Source: Nageia nagi (Eukaryota > Pinophyta). Taken from it: a stretch of DNA of 64,000 nucleotides. A model generated the notes under the pieces. That model was not told where the DNA came from. It worked only from the letters and a program-made list of their open reading frames with translations, and ran no database searches. Made by a program: the position numbers and the translations under genes. Below, one piece after another: positions 45,011-55,630 of the stretch. Location: positions 183,954,001 to 184,018,000 of the forward strand of contig JBITNC010000001.1 of the NCBI GenBank assembly GCA_050084985.1, in the 5' to 3' direction. The first letter of the stretch is position 1. Every line of letters begins with the position of its first letter.

Positions 45011-45872
45011 CTACAATTGGTTTTTGTGAGAAGTACATTCTAAGTAAAATGAATCAAAAAAAGTTTCTAAAAGATAAAAAACTAGAGCAACTCAACCTTT
45101 TTAGCTTGTGCATACATATTTGATGGATCCATTTCCAACTAAGTCACTTAGGAGAGCATCTTATGTCTTGACCTTTATTAATAACTTTAGTAGGATGATA
45201 TTTGGTTATTTTTTAGAGCATAAAGATCAAACATTTGATAAGTTCAATGATTTCAAATCCTTAGTAGAAAATCAAACTGAATTCAAAATCAAGATGTTAA
45301 GATATGATAATGGGGGTGAGTATAATAGCAATGAATTCAATAATTTTTATACCAAGTATAGAATTAAGAGGTAGTTTACTATCCCTTACACTCCTCAACA
45401 AAATGGTGTAGCTAAAAGGAAGAGTAGAACCATTTAGGAAATGGTAAGATTTATGTTGGGAGATCTTCTTAGCTTATGGAGTGAAGTTATAAATACTACA
45501 ATCTACATATTAAATAGGTGTTCTATGAAAGTAATTGAAGATAAAACTCTATATGAGGTATGGATGAAAAATAAACCTAACATATCTCACTTTAGGGTCT
45601 TTGGTTGTGATGCCTATGCCTTTTTTATTTCTAAGAAAAGGAACAAGATGGATAAGAGATATGTAAAGTGTATCTTTATAGGTTATGATAATCAACATAT
45701 AGGCTATAGGCTATACCAACCTTCCTCAAGAGCATTCTTTATATCAAAGGATGTAAAGTTCAATGAACTACCTGAAGAGTCTACCTTTTATGAGAACCTT
45801 GATGAGGGTGATGATTCTTCTATTGCTCCTAACTGGTTGAATATTAGTGTGGATTTATCATCTAAGGAATAA
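45011..45872 (+). pseudogene. Copia D integrase
   Basis: FCEKYILSKMNQKK shows the second cysteine of the zinc finger changed to Tyr. The core first Asp is also changed: TFINNFSRMIFG against TFIDDFSR in A and E. LRYDNGGEY keeps the second Asp. The C-terminal part (YILNRCSMKVIEDKTLYEVW, KCIFIGYDNQHIGYRLY) is long and uninterrupted to 45,872. Confidence 0.9.
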
Positions 45873-46950
45873 AACTCTTCAATAAAAAGTATAACAAGGA
45901 GTATGATCATAAAACTCCTTATTTGCCAAAATTGATAGTAATAATGAGCCCTCATCCTACAAAGAAACTTCAAAGCATGAGTGCTGGGTGAATGCAATGA
46001 ATGTGGAGTATGGAGCTCTAATGAAGAATCAAACTTAGGATTTGGTTTCTTATCAAATATAACTTAGTTGAAGATATTGATAAATACAAAGCAAGGTTAG
46101 TAACTAAGGGTTTCACACAAAAATATGGAGTTGATTATGAGGAAAGCTTTGCTCTAATGGTAAAGATGCCTACTATTAAGGTAATTTTTTCTCTTTCAGT
46201 AGCTCAAGGATTAAAATTTTTACAACTTGATGTTGAGAGTGCTTTCCTCACTAGTGAATTAGATGTAGAAATTTACATTAATCAACCAGAAGGGTTTGTT
46301 GTGTAAGATAAATAATCTTTTGTGTGCAAGTTAAAGAAGTCTTTGTATGGACTTAAGCAAGCACCTAGGGCTTGGTACAAAAAGATTTCAAGTACTTTGA
46401 GGACACTAGATTTTCTAAATGCTTTTTTGACTGAGATCTTTATATGCTCAACCAAGGATAAGACTTGATATTGATTCTACTCTATGTGGATGATTTGTTG
46501 ATTATAGAGAATAATTTGATCTTCATATAAGACTACATATTAAAACTTAGGGCAACTTTTGAAATGATTGATCTTGGTCTATTGTACTGCTACCTTAGTA
46601 TGTAAGTGTAACAATACAAGGATTGGACTTACCTCAATAAATTATATCTCAGATATCTTGCCAAAGTTTGGAATGAAAGAGTGCAAGCATGCTACAATCT
46701 CAATATCTCCTAGAATCATTTTGTCTCTTAGTTCCAACTCTCAGTTGGTAAATGCTACAACTTATAATTATTTGACTATATATAGGCTAGATATTACCTT
46801 TATTATGAATTTTATGGCTTTCTTTATGAAAAATTCATATGTTGAGCATTTAAATGTTGTTAAAAAAATTTTGAGATATGTTGTAAGCATTAATGATCTT
46901 GCTCTCAAGTATGACAAGTTGTCCTTATTTATTCTCTCAAGATTTTTTAT
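45873..46950 (+). pseudogene. Copia D reverse transcriptase
   Basis: FTQKYGVDYEE-like start near 46,115, LQLDVESAFL (catalytic Asp) near 46,225, [17 protein letters not shown] near 46,330-46,380 and the YVDD box at 46483-46494. After it the frame breaks repeatedly; LNVVKKILRYVVSINDLALKYDK near 46,850-46,915 marks the end of the domain. Confidence 0.9.
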
Positions 46951-47407
46951 ATTTTGACTATGGGAGAGAGAGATGATAGAAAATCAATCTCTGCTTATGT
47001 GTTTAGCATTGGTTTAGGTGCTATCTCTTGGAAATCTAAGAATCAACCTCTCTCTCCACCACTAAGGTTGAATATCATGCAATATCAGTTGCAGCCATGT
47101 TGTAACCTAGGAAGCCATTTGGTTGAGGCATCTTTTGAAAGAAATAAAGTATAAGCAAATTCATCTATCTTAAATTTTTTTAGATAATCAATCAGCTATT
47201 ACTTTGGATTTTTTTTTTATTTTTCATTAAAGAATAAAGCATGTAGAAATCCAAGCCCACTTCATCAGAGAGAAGGTTTTGGATGGTCTTCTACACTTGC
47301 AGTATTGTCTATCAATATTAAACTTTGCTAATTTTTTTACCAAGACCCTTCTTGAAACTTAGTTCTATAAGCTTAGGGAGTCTATTGAGTTGGTGAAGTT
47401 GCCCTAA
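46951..47407 (+). pseudogene. Copia D RNase H
   Basis: MGERDDRKSISAYVFSIGLGAISWKSKNQ carries the start of the fold. Further frames give the IEIQAHFIREKVLDG-type block and the end GLVKLP-like stretch before TAA at 47405-47407. Confidence 0.82.
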
Positions 47408-48425
47408 AAAAAAGAGTAAATATTGAATTCTTATTAAATCCATTGTAATTTCTTCCTTCTTAATAATGTTTTTGAACTTTTTGATTTGTATACTTTATTT
47501 ATACATTTATTTGTTTAGTGACTATAAGTATGGGTTTGGTATCTTAGTGATGACTTATAGTGTACTATAAATCCAAGTGCATTATATTAAGAATAAATTT
47601 TTTGATTTAACAATTATAGCTCTATTCATATGACTTTATCTCTCTTGATTTATTCACTATCCACTTTAAAAACTTTGTTGTGACATTTTAAAAGTTTCTT
47701 ATGGTAGTGAAGTCTTCAAGGGGGAGTGAAGGTTGAATTCATATTTATGATGATAACTTCATCCTTAAAAGGTTATTTTTGCTATACAGTATTGATCTAA
47801 ATGTACACCTTTATGGTTAGTTCTCTTTGTGTGAAGAACTCATAGTACATTTATTTTTGTTATCACTATGTGGGGTATCATTATGTGTTTGTTAGCACTA
47901 TTTGGTTATCCATATGTAAGTAACTTATATATGCACATATACTTTTTTATTATTTATCAACACATGTTTTTAATATATAGTAGATGACTATAAGTATTGG
48001 CTTGGCATCTTTATGATGACTTATAGTGCATTATTAATCATTTTATGGATTATATTACTTAGTTCATTTATATTATGATTGATATGAATGTTATATGATG
48101 CATATAACTAATATTATTTATGAGCTACTTGTAACTTGAAAGTTTCATCTTAAGAGTGTAGGTTACTTACTTTGTGTGGACAAGCTCATGGAGGCTCATA
48201 TGTCAACTTAGTGTTGATCGACTACACTTACAGTGAAATTAGTTATGGTTAATGATTGTATTGTAAACCATTTTGTCAAATGGTATTGTAATGAGTCTCA
48301 AACTAAGATCTTGTTTATTTCTTAAAGATGTAAAAGTTCTCATCTCCAATTATATCTCTTTGAAAAATAACTCTCTCTTACTCTATCTTTCTTCTTCTCT
48401 CTATGCTCTATCCTAATATTACATT
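47408..48425 (+). other. Copia D 3' noncoding region
   Basis: 1.0 kb, no coding signal; conserved with the same part of copia A, C and F. Confidence 0.75.
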
Positions 48426-48434
48426 AAAGAGGAG
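48426..48434 (+). other. Polypurine tract of copia D
   Basis: AAAGAGGAG directly before the 3' LTR. Confidence 0.85.
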
Positions 48435-48911
48435 TGTTAGAATTTGTAATGTAATATTGTGTAATATTTCTTCTTAATGTAAATTCACTTAATACTTAAA
48501 GTATAATTGGATACCTTAAAGTATCAAGAGAATAAAAATAGGAGAAGGATTAAAAATAGGTATGAAATAAAAAATAGATAAATGATTAAAAATAGAAAAG
48601 GGATTAATTATAGAGTGAGTTTCTTTTTATAAAAAGAGAAGAACCCTCCCCTTATCTAGTTACACTATTGTAATACAAGCTTTGCTATAGGTTTAAAGTG
48701 TGTGTGTGAGAGAAGATATTTTGTAAGAGATATCCTTGAGAATAAGAAGATCTTAGTTAGTGGATGTACTCCCAAGAAGGGAGAAACCACTTTTTATCTT
48801 ATGTTATTTATGAGATTAGATTGAATTATTATGCTATTGTGTTGATGTTGAAAGTGCCTTCTTGAGATCTTGAGAGATTAGAAGTTCATTAAGAAAGAGT
48901 TAATTTATTCA
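48435..48911 (+). repeat. 3' LTR of copia D
   Basis: 477 bp, TGTTAGAATTTG...TTATTCA, collinear with 40980-41438. The GA run of the 5' LTR is here a (GT)n(GA)n run near 48,698-48,712. Confidence 0.95.
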
Positions 48912-48916
48912 AAATC
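48912..48916. repeat. Target-site duplication of copia D, right copy (mutated)
   Basis: AAATC against AAGGC at 40975-40979. Confidence 0.65.
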
Positions 48917-49740
48917 TACCTACAATGCTCCAAAATTCTATTACATTAGCTTTTGGAGCACCATTATCTTTATAAAGTAACTCTCCATGAGCTACATGAT
49001 TCAAAACATAGGTACAATTATCCATGATATATTTTGTGAGCATGTATCTTGCATACTTGATTTGGAAAAAAAATTTGATCTTAATAGTGGTAAAAATCCG
49101 TGCCAAGAAAGTATCTTATGAGGCCTAGATCCTTCATATCAAACTCATGCATCAAATAAATCTTAAACTTGTCATTCATGATGGAATCACTTTCTATATA
49201 AATCAAATCATCTACATAAAGAGAAATAAGCAAGATGTGAGTACCTTCTCTTGTGATGTAGAGTGTTGGCTCATTTTTACTTCTAATGAGCCCAAACCTT
49301 TGGAAGTATCCATCAATCTAGGTGTACCAAGCTCTTGGAGCTTTCTTGAGATCATACAAGGCCTTCTTGAGCTTGTACACATGCTTCTCTTTTCGTTGCA
49401 CTTGAAATCTATAAGGTTGTTGCAGATAAACCTCTTCATTTAAATATCCATTCAATAATGTACTTTTTAAATCCATATGTTGTATATTCCAATGCTTTTG
49501 GGCTTCCAATAAAACAAGCATTCTCACTATTTCTTGCCTTGCAACTAGGGTAAAAGTCTCTTCATAATCCACTCCATATTTTTTATGTGAATCCTTTAGA
49601 AACCAAATTTGCTTTGTGCCTCTCAATTGTTCCATCATTGTTATATTTAGTTTGGTAAACCCACTTGGAGCTTGCATATCTCTTTCCTTTAGGAAACTCA
49701 CAAAGTTCCCAAATATCATACTTTACAATTGGGTGAAGCT
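48917..49740 (-). pseudogene. Copia E reverse transcriptase, main part
   Basis: Minus strand. KKYGVDYEETFTLVARQEIVRML, IQHMDLKSTLLNGYLNEEVY (catalytic Asp) and VYKLKKALYDLKKAPRAWY, then the YVDD box at 49207-49218 intact. HGELLYKDNGAPKANVIEFWSIVG leads to the junction with copia D at 48,916; the next residues of the domain are on the other side at 40,974. Confidence 0.92.
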
Positions 49741-50130
49741 CTTATTGCATGGCCTCTAACCACACATTTTTGGTATAAGCTTCCCCATAACAAGATGGAT
49801 CAAATTAGAAAAAATAATTATTTGGGCTACACACAATGCATAATTAACCATCTCCCCTTTTAGCTCAACATCCACATACATATCACTAAATTGCTTGATA
49901 AATTTTTCCATTTCATGAAATTGACTTCTAGTAAGACTTTAATGAAAATTAGGATTTAGAACTTGAGAAGGAGGATAGTTTTGGAAATGAATTTACCTAT
50001 TTATTTCTTTATCACTTTTGTAATCACATTATGATAACCTCAACTTGAATGAGAAGTGGGAGTGGACTTGGAGCTATTAGAGGGACTTGATGGAGGATAA
50101 CTTGAAGATTTGATCTTTGGGGCTGAATAT
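49741..50130 (-). pseudogene. Copia E integrase-RT spacer
   Basis: Minus-strand translation in broken frames gives a Ser/Pro-rich stretch, as is usual between copia integrase and RT. No catalytic motif. Confidence 0.55.
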
Positions 50131-50890
50131 TATTCAAATTTGAAGTATTTTATTGGCTAGGCACTTCTGCTCCAATATCCACCATACATTTTTGATGATG
50201 TATAGAGACTTCCCCTCCTTAAAAATGACATCCCTTGATACAATTATTTTTCTGGTTTTGGGGTTGTATAGCCTATATGCCTTACTCTCTTCACTATAGC
50301 CAATGAACATACATGAGATACTCTTTGCACATATATATATAATTTTTTTTTGACACATGAGCATGTGAAAAGCAACCAAAAAATCTAAAATAATGAACAC
50401 TTGAATTCTTGTCATACAAAGCTTCAAAATGGATCTTACCTTCCACTGTACTAGTGAAGCATATATTTAACATATAATTGGATGTTCTTACTACTTCAAT
50501 ATAATACATATTATGCAACTTTTTGTTTGCAACAAACATCTTGCCATCTCCATGAGAATTATATATTTTCTCTCAACCATTCCATTTTTTTGTGGAGTAT
50601 AGGCTATGGTAAACTGTCTCTTAATGCTATGCTCCTTGTAAAAATTAGTACATTGATTATAGGCATACTCTCCCCCTCTATCACTTCTTACACATTTTAT
50701 GGAGTGATCACTCTCATTTTCAATAAGCTCTTTGAATTCCTTAAAACACCTAAATTCCTCATCTTTATGTTTGAGAAAATAAACCCAACATATTATATTA
50801 AAATCATCAATAAAAGTGAGGAAATAGAAATTCATACTAAGACCTTTTAATTGCATTGGTCCACATAAATTGGTATAAACCAATTATAGT
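50131..50890 (-). pseudogene. Copia E integrase core and C-terminus
   Basis: LTFIDDFNIICWVYFLKHKDEEF (first Asp), CVRSDRGGEYAYNQ (second Asp) and YTPQKNGMVERKY with the catalytic Glu: all three acidic residues of the DDE triad are present in one uninterrupted frame (50491-50883). The C-terminal part at 50134-50539 (HYFRFFGCFSHAHV, SCMFIGYSEESKAYRLYNP) is in another frame. Confidence 0.92.
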
Positions 50891-51420
50891 GGGAATGAGG
50901 ATCTCTATGATTTCCCTTGATTAAATTTTTGTCTTGTTTTCTTCCCTAAAACATAAGCTTCACAAACAAATTTGGGGTCTTTAGCTAGAGGCATACCATG
51001 GACAAGATCATGTAATAACTTCCAGCTATTGAAATTCAAGTGATCAAATCTAAGATGCCACAACCAAGACATGTCATTCATAGCTATATTTATAAGTGAA
51101 GTATCCCCTTTATTTAGAATATTCAATGGAAATGACCAATTGAATATCATATGCATAGTAGTAACATGCTTGTTCCCATCATTCTTATAAAAAATTTCAC
51201 ATTTTATGTCCTAAAAAACTAGCTTGTAGTTGTTCTCCATAATTGTTTCAACACTAAGAAAGCTATGAGACATATCTGGAGTGTGATAAACATTTTTCAT
51301 ATTCTTTATTTCATGGTTGGTAGGCACTTCAACAATGCATTTACCAACCACATCTATGACACTGTTATTTCAAGTTTAATGCTTGAATTGTAGAAAAGAT
51401 TCATGGAGGAGAGAAGCTCC
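50891..51420 (-). pseudogene. Copia E protease and GAG-pre-integrase
   Basis: ETWLLDIDFSNHMNGKGELLSS near 51,400-51,470 is the protease signature with DSG changed to DID (catalytic Asp kept). MSWLWHLRFDHLNFNSWKLLHDL near 51,000-51,070 is the pre-integrase/histidine half of the zinc finger, followed by CEAYVLGKKTRQKF, where the second Cys is Tyr. Confidence 0.85.
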
Positions 51421-51918
51421 CCCTTTCCATTCATATGGTTGGAGAAATCGATGTCCAACAACCAAGTCTCTTCACCTTTTGTTTTACATACATTGATTTT
51501 CTCCTCTATGGAAAGAAAGAGAGTTTCACCATGTACTCTTCTTCCTCTTCATAATTGGTTGCTCTTACTTCAACATTTGCTACTTATTTTGCTCTACAAT
51601 CCCTCTCAAAGTACCCATATTTATTATAGTAGTAACATTGAGCATTCCTTTTATCAATGTTACCTCTATCTCTTCCTCTTGAGTTTGAAGAATCTTCTCT
51701 TCCTCTACTTCTACCTCTTCCTTTTCCATTGGAGCTTGATTCTACTTCTTTTGCAACAAAGATTTTCTCTCTTACATTACTAGAATGGGCTAGTTCATCA
51801 TCTAGCCTCTCTTCATGAGATGCAAGAGAGCCAAAAATAGAATCAATATCCAATTTAGAGAGATCATTAGTCTCCTCTAAAATCATAACAATATGATTCC
51901 ACTTATTGGTGATTGATC
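51421..51918 (-). pseudogene. Copia E gag, C-terminal part
   Basis: MILEETNDLSKLDIDSIFGSLASHEERL is the UBN2-type gag end, followed by the Arg/Gly-rich GKGRGRSRGRED...SRGRDRG and a knuckle reading CYYYNKYGYFERDC: first and last Cys remain, the second Cys and the His are both Tyr. Interrupted at 51,919 by the CACTA-like element. Confidence 0.87.
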
Positions 51919-52955
51919 CACTACTACCAAAAAAGGGATTTGTGTTCTATTTTGCATCTATTTTACTTGTTATTTTTTTAATATTTTTCCAAATTTGACA
52001 ATGTAAAAGGATATAAACTACATGCTAGAATTTGCATTATTTTTTTGCCACTTTTTGCATCCTTAAAACCATTTTTTATGTTATTTTTTGCATCATTTTT
52101 TAGAATTTACATTGATTTTTGCATTGAAATTTATTATTTGCATTATTTTTTGTGTCTAATTTTCATAATTTGCATTAATTTTCACATCGATTTTCAAAAG
52201 AAAATATCATAGAATTGTAGATCTTTTAATTTTGTATGATTTAAAAAAATAGGCTCAAAATAATATCTGAATCAAAAGTTACGACCTCTGTAAGGTACAT
52301 AATTTTTATTAGGTGTTTGAGGCAATGACATAGGTCCATTAAACCAGTTCAAGAATGGGGTTAGTGGTTTAGGTTTAAAAATTTAAATTTATTATATATT
52401 ATTTTTCTAAATAATAAAGTAAAGTTTTTACTTCCTACTTCTTTGTAGGTATTCGAAAGAGTTTTCTTTTTTGCAACTATGAGCTTATTCTCTTTTTTCT
52501 TTTTTTCAACTATGAAGTTTTTTTTTCTTCTAGGGGCTTATTCTCTATGGGCTTCTTGTCTTCCTTGGGCACCATAGCTACAATCAAAACCTAAAAACAA
52601 AGGAAGAAAAAAATTAGCTAAAGTGTATGAAATGTAAGGATTATAAGGAGGGTTTGTTAATATATATAGATAGGAGAGGGTATTTGGCTATTGAGTAATA
52701 AATTTTAGCATGAATGGATGATTAAATGAATGTAAGCCATCAATTGATGAATAGAAAAAATATATTTTATATTTTTATTAGTGAAATATGAAATAAAATT
52801 TGCATTGAAAGTTGAATCGAATTTTGCATAAAAAAAGATGAAAAAATAGAAAAAAAATAATGCATGTTGATGCAAGAGGAAGCAAATTAACATTGATTTT
52901 CATTTTTCATATTTTAAGATAAAAAAAGATGCAAATTGGCCTTTTGGTAGTAATG
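51919..52955. mobile_element. Non-autonomous CACTA-like DNA transposon
   Basis: 1,037 bp. Left end CACTACTACCAAAAAAGGGA, right end complementary to CATTACTACCAAAAGGCC, flanked by a 3-bp duplication ATC (51916-51918 and 52956-52958). CACTA ends with 3-bp duplications are diagnostic of the CACTA (En/Spm) superfamily. Both sub-terminal regions are filled with TTTGCAT or ATGCAAA motifs, as expected for transposase binding sites. No transposase seen. It sits inside copia E gag. Confidence 0.85.
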
Positions 52956-53048
52956 ATCTTAGCATTTTTTTTATTACAACTAGTTTTTCCATGTTTTCAT
53001 TAAGAGTTGTCAATTTGTTGATAATCTTCTTCACTTTAACATAATAAT
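52956..53048 (-). pseudogene. Copia E gag, upstream fragment
   Basis: Minus strand reads KIINKLTTLNENMEKLVVI and then KML; removing the CACTA-like element and one ATC joins it in frame to SITNKWNHIVMILEE. It stops abruptly at copia F. Confidence 0.8.
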
Positions 53049-53308
53049 TGTTGGAAATGCATTATTGTGTAATATTTCTCTTTAATATAAATTCAATTAA
53101 TGCTTAAAGTATCTTTAGATACTTTAAAGTATTAAAACAATACATATAAAAAGATGAATAAATATATAAACACTTTTAACCCTACCCTTGGGTTAAAGGA
53201 AGGTTAAAGGGTGAGTTTCTTCTTATAAATAGAAAGATACCCCTTTTATTATGTACTTGATGAAGCATGATAATGTTTTTCTTGTAGAGTTGTAGGAATA
53301 CTTTTAGA
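53049..53308 (+). repeat. Truncated LTR of copia F
   Basis: Begins TGTTGGAAATGC and aligns with 54008 onward for about 260 bp (shared TTCTTATAAAT and ATGAAGCATG segments), then breaks off. TATAAATAG at 53224-53232. A short inverted LTR piece follows at 53309-53331. Confidence 0.87.
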
Positions 53309-53439
53309 AGTACATACACTTTGAACCATTCAAATTAAATTATGAAATATTATGATTTGATTACACCCTCATATATCCTTAACAAATACAAAATAATGAT
53401 ATAAAATAAACAAAAATAAAAAATAATTTTTTTGATAAT

Positions 53440-53998
53440 GATTGATGATATTTTTTATATCCTTGGTGGATAATGCATTTATATCACTTGGTTGATTATG
53501 CATATGATAGTGTTTATGCATATATGATATTGTTGATATCATGTTATGGATGATACATTTTGTTTAGTATGCACATGTGATATATAGTTGATAATGTATG
53601 TCATCTTTGATGTTGTGCATATGTGATGACTTGGTATCTTTTGATCAGTTTATGGATGAAATTTATCTTATATGAGTGTATATGATGTATCTAATTGATC
53701 TTGTTTATAATTTTCTTGTATATTGTAGGTGATTTTGAGTATGCAGGCTCATTGAGGCTTACCATGTCAACATATTGTTGAAAGATTGCTCTTGTACATT
53801 GAAACCATTTTTGATTTATAATTGTATTGTAAAACCATTTGTTAAAATGGTTAACTAGTTGAACCATTGTAGAACCATCTATATTCTAATATTTTCTCAA
53901 AGATGTAAAAATTCTCATCTTCACTTATATCTCTATGGAGGAGAACTCTCACTTACTCTTTATCTTTGTATTTTTAACTCTCTACCCAATACTGCATT
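53440..53998 (+). other. Copia F interior: 3' noncoding region only
   Basis: From about 53,730 it matches the copia D 3' region at 48,170-48,425 (AGGCTCATTGAGGCTTACC-type stretch, then AAGATGTAAAAATTCTCATC). No gag or pol remains. Confidence 0.75.
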
Positions 53999-54007
53999 AA
54001 GGGGGAG
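53999..54007 (+). other. Polypurine tract of copia F
   Basis: AAGGGGGAG directly before the LTR at 54008. Confidence 0.85.
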
Positions 54008-54493
54008 TGTTGAAAATTATAATGCATTATTGTATAATATTTATCTTTAATATAAATTCACTTAATGTTTAAAGTATCTTTAGATACTTTAAAGTATTAA
54101 AAGAATAAATATAGAAAGAAAAATAAATATAGAAACACCTTTAACCTTACCTTTAGGTTAAAGGGAGATTAAATGCTAGATTTCTTCTTATAAATAAAGA
54201 GGTACCCTCTCATTATGTATTTGATGAAGCATGGTAATGTTTGTATTGTAGAGTTGTAGGAATGCTCTTATAAGAGCTTTGTAAAAGAATTCTTAAGAAT
54301 TTGTAGGAGAGTTATCTTGTGAGAAGTAACAGAAAGGATGGTTCAAAGTGGATGTACTCTCAAGAGTTAGAGGAACCATTATACATAGTGTGTTATCATT
54401 TGTGTGATTGATTCTTGCTTTGCTAGATGAATGTTAGATGAGTTGGAGAAGCTTCAAGAAGATCTTGGTTTATGGAATCCTTCAATTCCATCA
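54008..54493 (+). repeat. Complete LTR of copia F
   Basis: 486 bp, TGTTGAAAATTA...TTCCATCA. TATAAATAA at 54189-54197. PPT on its left, PBS on its right. Confidence 0.9.
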
Positions 54494-54495
54494 AG

Positions 54496-54508
54496 TGGTA
54501 TTAGAGCT
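54496..54508 (+). other. Primer binding site after the copia F LTR
   Basis: TGGTATTAGAGCT, one mismatch to TGGTATCAGAGC in the first twelve bases, two bases from the LTR. Confidence 0.87.
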
Positions 54509-55030
54509 ACGTTGTGATCTCCTCAAATTTCTACTTGGTGATTTTGAGGTGACTCTCCTTAAATTTAAGGTATACCTATCCCCTAATCTTTTTTCAATTT
54601 TATTTGAAACTTAATTGGTTAATCAATTTCAATTTATTATTTTTGAAGTTGAAAGTTGATATCTATACTAACATGTTTTTTATCTTGAGAATAATGGGTT
54701 CAAATTTAAGGTAAACTTTTACCTTAATTACATGTTAGTAATATTTTAAGTTAAATCTAATATATGGTATATGGTTAGAATTTAAGATCTTGAAAAATTA
54801 GTGCTTCTAATTTTTTTTCTCTCATAGTCAAATCTAATATTAGATTCTAAAACTATGCTAAGATCTTACTAAGTTGGAAGCTTATAAAAATCTAATTTAT
54901 AATTTTTGTAATAAAAATTTTTAGCAAGAAAGTTAAAATATTATCTTGCTATATTTAACAAAGGTTACAAATTTTTTTTGTAACAAGGTTACAAAAGCTT
55001 GCAATTTATATAGATATGAAAATTGATGGA

Positions 55031-55033
<3 letters not shown>

Positions 55034-55127
<94 letters not shown>
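55034..55127. repeat. (TA)n microsatellite, about 94 bp
   Basis: Uninterrupted alternation of T and A, the longest in the window. Confidence 0.97.
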
Positions 55128-55129
<2 letters not shown>

Positions 55130-55348
55130 AATATGAAAGGTTTATATATATGTTTTTTTTTTAATATTTTAAAAACAAATTTTTTTCTTTCTTTGTTTTT
55201 ATTATTTAGAAAATAATAATAATAAACAACTTTTTATTATTTTAAAAAAACTTTTGTTTCTATATTTTTATATAATTTTTTATTTAAAAAAATAAAAAAA
55301 TAGATTGTTTAAAAAAAAAGGAAAAAAGCCTATGGTAGCGTAGTCAGT

Positions 55349-55610
55349 GGCTCCCTTGTGGGGTGCTCTTGACCTATTGGCTGATGGACCACTTATGGGG
55401 CACTCTCAATAATAACCAATGGACCTTAGTAGGTTGTGCATACCCCCTTGTGGGGCACACACAGCCTATTGGTCAATGGCCTCCTTATGGGGCATGCTTG
55501 ATAACGATCGATGGCCTCCTTATGGGGAGCACATAGCCTACTGGCTGGTAGCCTTTCCTATGGGGTGACATGCAACCTACATGGCCAATGACCCCCTATG
55601 AGATTCCTTA
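55349..55610. repeat. About 36-bp imperfect minisatellite
   Basis: Seven or so units, each with CCTTATGGGGC or CCTTGTGGGGT, a short variable part, then CCTATTGG or similar and ATGG. Markedly richer in G and C than the flanks. Confidence 0.82.
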
Positions 55611-55630
55611 TTTAAAAAAAAAAATTTTAA

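Larger units (their letters stand above)
40980..48911 (+). mobile_element. Copia D: full-length Ty1/copia element inside copia E
   Basis: 7,932 bp, plus strand: 5' LTR 40980-41438, PBS, 2.2 kb leader, gag from 43612, protease, integrase, RT, RNase H ending at 47407, 3' noncoding region, PPT and 3' LTR 48435-48911. Same family as copia A and C. It is more damaged than gypsy B: every domain has stops or frameshifts. Confidence 0.95.
39738..53048 (-). mobile_element. Copia E: Ty1/copia element of a second lineage, 5' end missing
   Basis: Minus strand. Gag (up to 53,048), protease, integrase, RT, RNase H, PPT and a putative 3' LTR. It is interrupted inside RT by copia D and inside gag by a CACTA-like element; its upstream side ends at copia F. 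The 5' LTR, PBS and first part of gag were not found. Protein words and the RGRSRGR-type gag differ from copia A/C/D. Confidence 0.88.
53049..54493 (+). mobile_element. Copia F: rearranged element with two LTRs and a gutted interior
   Basis: Plus strand. A broken LTR (53049-53308), a stretch that includes only the 3' noncoding region of the family, a PPT and a complete LTR (54008-54493). The second LTR is directly followed by a PBS and leader-like sequence, so the structure extends to the right as a second, truncated unit. Confidence 0.82.
54509..55630 (+). other. Leader-like sequence downstream of copia F
   Basis: Starts like the copia D leader (a TTGGTGATTTTGAGGTGA stretch near 54,535 corresponds to GGTGAGGTAAAA). 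No gag or other coding domain follows, so the right-hand unit is truncated or replaced. Includes a long (TA)n tract and a G/C-richer minisatellite. Confidence 0.6.

Noticed and set aside
53049-54493. The LTRs at 53-54 kb as the missing 5' LTR of copia E
   Set aside because: They are on the plus strand, share ends and PBS with copia A/C/D, and do not match the copia E LTR next to its PPT at 40,326.
55016-55216. Frame across the 55-kb (TA)n tract
   Set aside because: Tyr-Ile repeats from a dinucleotide run are not a protein gene.
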